Below the pieces are notes generated by a model, which was given only the letters and a program-made list of their open reading frames with translations, was not told where the DNA came from and did not search any database. Positions 45,501 through 57,500 of a stretch of DNA of 64,000 nt are shown piece after piece; the first letter of the stretch is position 1; every line of letters starts with the position of its first letter. This DNA comes from Patiria miniata (lineage: Eukaryota; Echinodermata; Asteroidea; Valvatida; Asterinidae), in assembly GCF_015706575.1 (NCBI RefSeq), contig NW_024037058.1, forward strand, positions 12,979,547 to 13,043,546, given 5' to 3'. The translations under genes and the position numbers were made by a program.

Positions 45501-48500
45501 CACCTCGATACAGGTATTTGTTCACATTCAAGGAAGTTCAATTTAAACTTTTTTCAACTACTAGAAAATATCTTTTTATTGTGCTCGGTGTGTTGAATAC
45601 TGTGGCAAGCAGCCTTTATAAATTGTTGGCTAATCAGTCAAATATTTTAATGATGCATGAATGTTTCCCTACATGTTTAGTAAAGTAAACAGTGATTCCT
45701 ATCTTTAGTTGAAAGACAGGCTGAACTGGGAAATGCCATCTACTTACCAGGCATGCAACTTTTCCTCGGATCAGCTGATTTCCTCTTTTTTTTTAAATTG
45801 AATTTCCTCTTTTTTGTACGACTTCTCAGTTGCATGCCTGACTTACATAAGGAGATTTTTCCTAGTAGCCTAGCTACATACATGTACAAATGTAGTACAT
45901 TGTAACATCGCATAAGAGTCTTTATTTTGCAATTGCAGCCGTACTTTTGTTCCAAACACACGGTTCTTTACAGATAGCTAATAATAAGTCATCTCCACAT
46001 TTTTATGCCCCGCGGCGAAGCCGAAGGGGCATACTGTTTCCGCCTTGTCCTTCCGTGGGTGGGTGGGTGGGTGGGTGGGTGGGTGGGTGGGTGGGTGGGT
46101 GGGTGGGTGTGTGGGTGTGTGTGTGGGTGGGTGGGTGTGTGGGTGTGTGTGTCCGGACAAATCTTGTCAGCGCGATAACTTGAGAAATACTTAACATATG
46201 AACTTCAAATTTGGTTTGTGGATTGTTCTTGGTAATCCTAAGAAGCCTTTCGCATTTGGGGCCAAAAGGCCAAAGGTCAAGTTCACAGTGGCTAAAACAA
46301 TAGAAATCTTGTCAGCGCGATAACTTGAGAAATACTTTACATGTGAACTTCAAATTTGGTTTGTGGATTGTTCTTGGCAATCCTAAGAAGCCTTTCGCAT
46401 TTGGGGCCAAAAGGCCAAAGGTCAAGTTCACAGTGGCTAAAACAATAGAAATCTTGTCAGCGCGATAACTTGAGAAATACTTTACATGTGAACTTCAAAT
46501 TTGGTTTGTGGATTGTTTTTGGCAATCCTAAGAAGCCTTTTGCATTTGGGGCCAAAAGGCCAAAGGTCAAGTTCACAGTGGCTAAAACAATAGAAATCTT
46601 GTCAGCGCAATAACTTGAGAAATACTTTACATGTGAACTTCAAATTTGGTTTGTGGATTGTTCTTGGCAATCCTAAGAAGCCTATTGCATTTGGGGTCAA
46701 AAGGTCAAGTGTCAAGTTCACAGTGGCTAAAACAATAGAAATTTTGTCAGTTCGATAACTTGAGAAATACTTAACATATGAACTTCAAATTTGGTTTGTG
46801 GATTGTTCTTGGTAATCCTAAGAAGCCTATTGAATTTGGGGCCAAAAGGTCAAGGGTCAAGTTCACAGTGGCTAAAACAATAGAAATCTTGTATTTATTC
46901 TGAGATTATAGGGATTAGGGATTAATTCATATAAAACCTACAGAAGACACTAATGCTGTCAATGAATGTTCCATGTGACCAAGGTACATGTAAGTTGATG
47001 TTAAAAGAGTGGTGTTATGTCATGGGAACAGTCACGGTTGCGGGGCATTTGTGTTTGTAAACACACCTGACTTGTTTGCCTCTTGTTTCGTAATTCTAAG
47101 CACTTCATTTGCTCTTTCAGGTATGGACAGTGCACCGCCAACGGTTCCAGTTCTCCCTCAGTCAGCACATGAACTGGGTGCGCTGTGCCAAGTGGTCCCC
47201 TGACGGCAGGCTCATTGTGTCCGGCAGCGACGACAAGACGGTCAAGATATGGGACCGGACGAGTAAAGACTGCATCCACACCTTCTTTGAGCATGGAGGG
47301 TAAAACTGCTATAATCATTCTCATCGTAAAATAGCCCCATAAATATGTCTCAAATACTAGGCTTCCTTCATACTTAAATGCACGAATTACAAATGATGGA
47401 CTATACCTTTAAAGGGAATATACATCATTTGCTTTTGCTGTAATTTTCAGAAATGGATGGAATTGGGGGGTTGGAAATATGTAGCAAATATAGTTACACT
47501 GACTTTTTAGAGGTTTTGGGTTAGAAAATGCTATAAAAACCAAGAAAAACAATCATTTTCCTGTAGTCTGGTTCCCCGACTCCATATAAGAAGAAACAGA
47601 GCAGTTTACATACATTGGGGAATTGTAAGGTCAGGGAACCAGTCTAGCTGGCTCGTACCCGTTCATAGGTTTGTAATCGATTGCAAACAAGTGCGATGGT
47701 CAATTGGGGCCAGTATTTGAAAAAAAAGCCAGTTTTTTCCAATGCTGATCGGCCGATCAGCGTTGGAAATTGATACAAAAATACCACTTTTCTTGAAAAT
47801 GACAGTATACCAGGTGCCATGATTTTACAGGATGCTTTACACTGTCATTCACTAACAGTCCAGCAAGGTATTTCAAAATGATTTGGTAGTTTTATTTTTT
47901 GATGTTTGCAAATGTTGTATTTTCCCTTTAACTAACGGATGACCTTTAACTAATGGATGACTGATAGTTCAAATACACACGACAGTTTTTTTTATTAAAA
48001 CTTTCGCAATGTAACTTGGATTTTTTGCAACCCTACCATCACTGAGGAATGTGTACTTGATCTTCTTGTTATTTTGTTCTGCTCCTCAGCTTTGTTCACA
48101 ATGTAGCATTCCATCCCAGCGGGACGTGTATAGCAGCTGCAGGGACAGACAGCACTGTTAAAGTATGGGACATCAGAATGAACAAGCTCTTGCAGCACTA
48201 TCAAGGTAAAACACAAATCCACCGGTATCCACTCCGTTCACAAGTACCATCTCACCGGCAAAGAAAGTAGAGTTAGGGGTGACTGACCGACGCCATTTTG
48301 CCTGACTGCAATTTTGACGCGGCCGTATCAAATCCCCATAGTACAAATCCCCTGGTGTACGTGCGTCACACACAAGGAACGGTGCGCGTCAACAAGCTAA
48401 ATGCCCCGCCCATTGGGACGTCGTTGCTAGGTAAAAGGGCGCCCTCTTTTGTTGGCGCACAAAGCCCATAGACCAATTTGGCAAACGGCCATTACCAGAG

Positions 48501-51500
48501 ATGTAGTCGAGTCCCTGCAAGTCCATCACATATCTTCCAGTCCCAATTCAACTCCCAAGCTATTCAAATGAGCTTTGACAAAGGCATTCCCCTGTTAACT
48601 GTTCATCCACTGTTACTTGTGACTGGACTGAACCAGACGACATTCCTAGCCATTACTGAGGTGGAACCACAGACCTCTGTAGACTTATACTCGCATGCAG
48701 TTGAGACGCTTGCACTCAATGCATCTGTGGACTTATAACACTGTGTGATTTTCATGGTTCCACCTCAGTAAGGGCTTCAGATTTTCCTCTAGTTTTGGGA
48801 AGATACCAGTACCACGGGTTGCCCACACATTGGTTTGTGTTGGAGGATTTGGGAAACTTCATAACAAAAAAATGACCGGGAGAAGATTAATGTTAGTTAA
48901 GTTTGCCATTGGACAGCTGAGGGCATAGTTTTCCTCACTGTAAGCTGGTGCCATCCATTGCAGTGTTAAGGCCAAAAAAAATAATTCTGCTTCGGGTTTC
49001 CCTACCTACCCTATTCTGACAGCCCCTACCCTAATTGTTTTTATGGGAAAAATTAGAAGGAAAAAAACACCCAAAACCATCAATTTTTACATTTTACCCT
49101 TGATTTTACGCAGACGCCTCCATATGATCGTACACACACAAAATTGCCCAAAAAAAACAAATCCCTACCTACCTACTCTATTTTCAAATGCCATGTAATC
49201 GGAAGCAGAACTATTTTTTTGTTGGCCTAAATGCTTTATATGGCTTTCTGTCTTCAGCTCATACAGCAGCAGTAAACAGCTTATCCTTCCATCCAAGCGG
49301 CAACTACCTCATCACAGCCTCCAACGATTCCACCTTAAAGATCTTGGACTTGCTGGAAGGCAGGCTGTTCTATACCTTACATGGCCATCAGGTAAGAAAC
49401 TCTGGATGACAGGCACAGACTATAGAGGGCGCTCTTTGGCCTAGTCATTCACTTTGACCCACTGCCCTACCCTAGTGTACTGGTGAGCTTTAAAGGTAGA
49501 GTCCATCATTTGTAATTTGTGCATTTTGTTCGTTTGAAGCAATAAAAGAGTTTAAAATCTAATGAAGGATACTGAGCAACTAACCTGATGAAGTTTCAGC
49601 TAAGCTTCAGCTGTACATTCTGAGAAAAACAGCATTCTAAGATCTCAATTTCAAATCAAAAGTTGCTGAATCATGTTTTTGAATTGTTTTGAATTGCAAC
49701 TATACGCGACGTCGCGCACTGATCCGACGAATTATAACAACCGCGCGCGCGTGTGCGTCGTTCGAATACTTGTGCGCGCTGCGCTGAATAACAAAATGAA
49801 CTACTAATTTAAATTTTCCTACGGTGCTTCTTAAGAATCACCGTTGGAAATGCCTTCTTTCGTTGATTACTTCAAAATGACAGCTTCCCAGAAAGAATAA
49901 TTTCACAGGGAGTTTAGTCTCCTTACTATCTTTCAACCAAGTTAGTTTTTCAACAATAATTACGCCAGTTACTTTTCGGATGGCTGCAAATGATGGACTC
50001 TACCTTTAACTTCTTGAGCTTTCATCTGACAGATTTTTGTATGGTTGGTGTGCTTGGGTCAATGTGTGCATGACATTGTATAGAATGTATCTATGTGACC
50101 GCAATGCCTGGCAATGTCTGGGTTTTTTAACAAGGTTTTTGTGAAAGGTTTCACTTGTGGGATATAGTGAAACAAAGACTAACTTTTGTGGTACTATTGT
50201 TAAGGTCATGGGAATAATCAACAGTGACCTCAAAAACACCTTCGCGCATCTATAGTGCTAAGAGCGCAGAGCTACATACATGTACTTTTTATTTGAATGG
50301 GCACAAATCCCTAAATTTCTCCCCTATGTGAGGTGTTCTGGCCTGGCAAGCGTAGCAAAATGCAAGAAACTGAATGGGGGTGATTTTTTTTGTTTCGATT
50401 TTCAGATTTATTGATATTTGTAATCTTTGACGTGTACTTTGCATATTTTGAAGAAATAGTATAAAAATCAGGGAATTAAAGGTTTTTTTAATGGGAAAAC
50501 AATTGGCATCTTTCATTTTCAAGACTATAAAACTTGAGACTTTAAAGGCCATTTTCTCAGTATCTTATTGTGTTGATGTGTCGATAAATGTGAACTTCAA
50601 ACGGCCATAACTTCTCAACAGAATATCTGATTGAAGTGCAACAAACAGATTTGTAAGGAGCATTTTATTCTCTTTCCTTTCCTGACCTGACTTCTGCAAA
50701 CCCTCATTTCGACCTCTGCCCAATTCTGTCTCATCGTGCCAGAATGCCTCAAAAGGGGTGGTGTTTGCCTCATCTCTCTATTTTACCTTGTTGAGAGGGT
50801 TCTTGTACATGACCTTTTGCTAACTTATATCAAAAGTTAGCCCAATGTGTGTACGGTTTGCAGTACCCAAGATCCATGTTTCAACTGAAGTTGGATGATT
50901 TGCATTAACCCTTACCTCCCAAACTCCATCAAAATCCATTTGCCCATTTTTGTTGGATTTTGGGGGACTTGGTCCCGCAGGCCTGGTTTGACTAAATAGT
51001 GATGGAGTATGATGGACTTTGGCCTGGAGGCCTAAAGCAAAGCATGCATTGGAAGCAGTGTAAGTGGTGGGTTTTGGTTCAGAACTTAGTAAAAGACAGT
51101 AGGGAGTTTGGGTTAAATAAATGCCCCAGTGCTTTGGAGCCCAAAAATATTGCACTGAAGTGTTGTCCGTTACAGTTACTTGTCATTCTTACCATTGACG
51201 GGAATTGAGATGGGGAGAAACGACACATAGTAACCAAGTCAGTGCACCCTCTCTTGTTTTACTATACTCCAGAGGACAATGCTTTGTGTTTTCCTTTGTC
51301 CCTGTAATATAACCCTCTCCCATAGACTAAGCACACAAACCTACTACAGAGGACCATTTTGAACAAGAGACCCAACTCCTGAGGACTGAATGGATTGGTT
51401 GTTCTCCCTTTGTGTGTCTGTCCTCGGGGGTTATGTAGAACAAGTACCCATACACATAGATACTGGTCAAAATTCCAATTGCCTGTATGCTGACTGTTGA

Positions 51501-54500
51501 AGATGCTTGAGGGTATAGAGTAACCAGAGAAATTAGTTGGGAGTTACATTTCAAGGTGGTTTTCAAGTATTAAATTTCAAATGCCAAAATTCAGCCTTAT
51601 GCTTGACTGTTCACACAGCTCATTTCACACTGAATGCATGGCACATGTACATGATACCGTTTATATGTGAGGAACTGGGGGTGTTACATGTACGTGGGGA
51701 AATAGCTCTGACAGATTAGTGCATACGCACATGGAGCAGGCATTTCATGGTTTTGGCAGTAAAGCGCATCGTCAGAGTTACTAGGGAGGTTTCGCAAGCG
51801 AACGGATACGCTTACACTTACGTTTAGCTATCCGTAACCGTTTTTTACTTACGTGTAGCGAGCGAGATATGCGTGTCGTCTGTACGTTTAGCGGATAGTG
51901 AGTGGCGTATGACGTCATACGTGCAGACGACACGCATATCTCGCTCGCTACACGTAAGTAAAAAACGGATACGGATAGCTAAACGTAAGTGTAAGCGTAT
52001 CCGTTCGCTTGCGAAACCTCCCTACTGATAAAAAACACTCACCCACACGTTAAGCACAGAAATAGGCAGTCAATCCCCCTACCCCAGTTACCGAGACCCC
52101 TGGCAAAGAATCTATATGTAGCTCACTGCAAATAAGTGTAAGAGCCAAAGTTTAGTAAATATTCGGTGTTAATCCCCATGAGCCATATTGGCTCACCACA
52201 GAAGAAAAAAAAAAGTTTCCATACTAAAAGGCCATGCCCACGCATTGCCCTTGCAAAATTTAGGTAATGGATTCTTCATACTTCACTGTCTGTCAAGTTT
52301 TTATTCCAAGAAGTGGGGTCTGTGATTTCATTGTACATTTAAGCTAAATCACAAGAGGCAATGAGCGAATTACTTACTTGAGCAGAGCACAAGATCTTTG
52401 GCACCATGTGCAAAGCTGTAGGTAGTATAACTGAAAATGAAAAATAAGAGACACAGTAATATTGGCAAGAGGGAGTTTGCGGTTATATTGGCAGTTACTT
52501 GCATCATAATGTGTGGGTGAAGCTTGTGACACAACAGCCCCCAGCAAGACTGGCTCTTTACAGTCCATTGTGAGGTTACAGTGTGCCGTCTTTAAACCCT
52601 GGCATTAAGCACTAAGCAGCACCCTAGAGGCCTGGCCTTTGAAGGATAACGAAAGTATTCTGATGTAAACTTAACTAACTCCTTGTTAGGATCATCCAAG
52701 GTCCCCCTGTATTTTTCACTCTGATTGTTTGTCCCAACAGACATACAAGTCCAAATAAATAAGGTCATTTTGTTCCTAATCCCTTGTTTTTCCTTGTTGC
52801 ATAACCCATGTGTACATGTACATGGTACATGTACAACCAGGACAGGAGCAATGCCATGGAGTTGTTGACGACAGAAATGTTGTAATTCGTAGAAGCTTTT
52901 GCTGAGCCAGTACAGTTTACTTGTCAAATTACCATGTGATGTGTAGTTTGCATGACCGATTCTCATGGCTCATAAATTTGTGTAGCAATAATTCCCTGCT
53001 TAGGGGCTCCATGAAGTGGACCTTGCTCCATAAGCGAGTGCTATTAAAAATAGAAAGACACTGTTGTAAGTCTCATATACATCTGCTCCCTCATTTTTGG
53101 CAACTTCCGGGTCCTATGTTTAAAGCTCTGCTGTAAGAACTGGTTAAAACAAACAAACAAACAAACAAATATGTGCACTACATCACATACACTTTTGTTT
53201 TTCTTTTTTCCCCAAGGCGGATGTGAAACACGCCGTAGGCTCAAACTGCATGTTGGTTGGTTGGCTGGTGGGTTTGGTTGGTTGGTGGACACTTAACTCT
53301 GCTATATATTGTATTCATGCAACTCGAGTATTACAGCTTAACATTCGAAGACCGGTATCATATGAAAATCCGACTCGTATGAAAATCGGACTGCTTTTCC
53401 CTATTATTGGCTAATCCCTCGCACGTGACAGGTACCGGGTAGCTCTCCCGTATGTGATCCTAAAAATAGCATATTCTCGTACTTACGCATGCGCAATACT
53501 ACCGATGAGTCCACATTTCATGGAGTCCGATATTCACGCTACACCGGCTTTGCGAACACTGATGCGCATTTGTCTAATTTGCATATTTTTGCATATTAGA
53601 TCATGCCCCATTCGTTTTCATTTGCTGTACTCTCGAGGAACCAGTACCGGTGCGGCCCGGGTGCACAGACGGTGCCCTAAGCCATCTTCACACGTTACCC
53701 GCCCACCGTGGGTTGTACCCTTTGGTTCTTGTTTTTGTTGAAGTGTTTATTTGTTTGTTTTTACTTTATAGATCATCACTGCACTTCTTTAATTACAGGA
53801 ATGTGTAATAATTATTTGATTTCTCCAATCTAAAAGACGTGGATAACTCAATACTGACCTCTTATCACGAGGGACATCATGAGAAACAGATGTTCATTGA
53901 AACTGAAAATTAAACTTCCACCTCAAACCGCATAGCAAAAACAACCTTGTAATGTTTGGTGCTTTCTTTCTCTCATTGTTTTGTTTTTCAATTTGCAGGG
54001 CCCGGCCACAGCTGTTTCATTTTCCAGAACAGGGGAGCATTTTGCCTCAGGAGGGGCAGATGAACAGGTCTGTGCAACGGTCTGAGGTCCTGATTGTGAA
54101 AGCTTACATTTAACATCATTAGGGTACATAAAATCGGGGGGGGGGGGGGGGGATTTGGAATGATAACAATTAGTGTTCCATACTTCTGTCCACGTATGAA
54201 TGAAAGTTGAGTGCCTTTTCCCACACACGATCCATGGAATACTTTGGTCAGTATTCAACATAAAAACGTTTCCTAACATTCAGAAATATTAACTGGAGGA
54301 AACACAACCAAATTGGAAACAACATAGTGAGAACTGGAAGAAAAGAATATCAAAACAGAAGAAGAAAAAAGTCATCAACATGTATCATGCCATATTCCAC
54401 AACACCAAAAGAAAGGGAAAATGCAATGTGGGTAGCAAAGAATACTGACTATTAAATGTACACAATGTGCTGCCTGCTCTCTCACCCTAGTAATTCTGGA

Positions 54501-57500
54501 TGGGAGGAATAGAGGGTTTTATGTTTAACGAGATGTCCCTGAAATAAAAAATAAAAAAAATTACATTTTAGAAATGTAGTTTCTTACTTTTGTTTCTGCA
54601 ATATTTTCATGTGTCTCAATGACCCCAATGTTAGGTACATATTCTTAATGTGGGTCTGTTTGTATTCAGGTGATGGTCTGGAAGACCAACTTTGACCAGA
54701 TAGACTATAATGAGGTCCTGCAGTCCCATCGGGCCCGGTCCCAGACCACTACCGCTCCACCGCACATCCATGACATCCATCCCCGGTCCCCGCACCACAG
54801 GCACAGTGTGCGGAGTACCGGCGCAGACATCAATGCCCACAGTGAGCCCAAGAACATGGGTGCCCCAACGCCAAACGTGACCAACCTCGGTCCGGCATTG
54901 TTCTCACAGCCCAGGGTGAGTTTACAAATGGTTGTCTTTTCGTTATACTTCTATGGACTCCGTCCTCCGGAATCCACCACCCTATCCAAGGGCACTGGTG
55001 ACTCCCTCATTGGACGGATTTTGTTCACCTGGTGTCTAGGCATCAACATTATCGCATCTGCACAGAATGATCTGATACACCATGCCCTCTGGAGACGTGT
55101 GTAGAATAGGGAACAAAAGATTGTATACGTCTCCACAGGGCAATTTCTACAGATGAATACATCTCCACAAGGCTTTCAAGAAATAGACATATGGATTTTA
55201 CTTAAAAACTAGGAATTTCCAAGGTGGGTTGATCTGTCGCAAATGGAAGAGTTTTAGAAAAGGGATATTAAGTCCAAACTTTAGCCAAGGAAATTAATTC
55301 TGGTTAAAATAAGAGCATTTTGAAACTTCTCTTTCAAACTCGAAAACTTTACTACACGAGAACAAAGAAATGTCTCCACAAGGATACAAATTTCAGTATG
55401 CGTGTACGTATTTTGTTCACGGCAAGTGGTTTGCCAATGTCTGCATTTTCATCACAATCCGTTTTGTTAGTAAAAACATCACACACGCGCGCACCACTGA
55501 TTACTAGCGCCCATTGGATAAACACTCAAGCTGCGTTAGCTCCCTGTTCCAATGGTTCCAATGCTACTTAATGGCCAGTAGGCGTGGTTTAAACTGAACT
55601 GACGTCACACTAATCAAACCAGATATTTATGAAAGGTATATTAGTGTGGTCACTAGTACTATTGAATGGGGTTATGGTAACCAGTGAATGGACTAAAAGG
55701 ATTTGTACTGTAGGTGGTCCTGTTTCTCCACCAAGTGTAATAGCACAAGAAAGGCACATCAACTGCATGCAATGGACCCCCTCGCAAGCGTATGCTATTG
55801 GCTTTCAATGTGCACATTCAGTTTTCGACTCAACTGAAAGTAAAGAAACCCATGAACAGATTTACATGACAGGATACACGGGGGAATGGCACCCAAGTGT
55901 ACCCTGTGTTGCATTTACCCAATAAATCATTTGGAGAGGTGAGAAGTGAACCCTGGCACTGCACCCCGAGTGTGTTAACATGCGTTTGTTTATGGTGTAA
56001 ATCGAGGACACACACGTGCAACATCACATCATCGATGAGTCGAGGACAGAAACCAAATCGAGGACGACCTTGATTAGAAAACGTGTACAAAACCAATGAG
56101 ACCTGTTGCGAAAAAGTTAAAGTACAAACAAAGGAAAGGGGAAGAGGAACAAAAGGAAATCCTGGACATACACCTGAAACAAACGTTGGTGTACATGTAT
56201 ATGTACACCCATATTCTGAATCCAGTGTCAATTTTAGGTTTTAGATCTTTATAAAACATTAGTCATAAATGAAGGCTTGGGCACCAGTAGCTCACCACCA
56301 GAATCAGATAAGAACTGATTCAGGAGGCCGAATCAGAATCAATACTGACTTCAGCTCTCTGTTATTCCTGAACAATTCCAAACATTTTTTCGTTGTTCAC
56401 AGAAAATGGAGTATCAGGAGTTTGTCCAAGATTTGATTGCTGATGCAGCAAAATCAATTTGATGAGGTTAAGAAACCAATAACACTTCTTAAAGAGCACA
56501 CCAAGATTCTCTCAATGCATTTCATTGGGTAAATGTTGAGTTAACTCCTGAACAGAGTCAGGATTCCTGGACAGAAATGGAAACAGAGTCAAAAATATAT
56601 ATGCGTGGCCCAAGCCTAGATCCAATAAATCTAGCAGGTTAACATGGCTCCTGGAAAGCACCGGAAATTGATTCAAAAGTGTCTGTGCTGCCCAAGCTTA
56701 CACTGCACATGTGTAAATACATTGAACCTTGCAAAATAGACCACACAATGACTGCCAGGTGTTGAAATTGGATCAAAAGCATAGCTTCACTGTGCCTTCT
56801 CTCTTTTTTCTGTCAACGCAAATTGAGATTTTTTTTCTCCTTGAGCTCTGCAAATCGTAGCGGTATTTGACATGGGAAGTATTTTATTGGCTGGGATTTA
56901 TAAATAGATGGAAGCATGTCCTTTTGAGCCTATCCCAGTTCCCATGAGTCAACACCGTTATCTGATTTGACGAGAGGAGAAAGTCCAGCAGTGATCCTTT
57001 CACACAGCTGATCCTTAAAATAGATCCGGAATACCCGCCTTGCCCCGGAGAAAGCCATCGAACGCGCCGCGGGTAACGGTACGCGAGGGGAGATGAAGCA
57101 ATCCAATAAAGAAGAGGAACCAGTCAATTTGGGCATGATTTCCTTGATTGCGGGCCACCAGGGGCCGGCTCTGTCACAGCGGGTCTGATACATGGAGTTG
57201 GCGGATGTTTCACTCAACGATTTCAAGATGTTATCACAAAGTGTCTTTGAGTACTCATGATTGCCTTGTGGCCCATGTCTCATTTTGATTTGTTCAAGTT
57301 CGGGTATTAATGTAATACATGTATTTGACACCAAATTAAAGTGGAATACACTACATATTCATGTAGATGCTATTCTGTTCACTCTTTTAGTGCATGTATG
57401 TACATGTAATACTGCACTAATGTACTTGACACACAGTTGGCCTCCTAATCCCTCAATTCATGTCTACTGAAGCCTGGGAGATATTGCATTTCAAGAACAA

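Noticed and set aside
45947..46197. Gly/Val/Trp and Thr/His/Pro repeat ORFs
   Set aside because: Translations of the GTGGGT microsatellite in different frames.
46161..46892. CRISPR-like array
   Set aside because: The 145-bp units are directly adjacent with no unique spacers; this is a eukaryotic tandem repeat.
55629..55925. 98-residue ORF with a signal-peptide-like start
   Set aside because: It lies within POC1 intron 10 with no splice partner or recognised domain; the hydrophobic start alone is weak evidence.
56930..57334. 134-residue minus-strand ORF in a GC-richer block
   Set aside because: No motif recognised; probably chance openness. Conservation would be needed to revive it.
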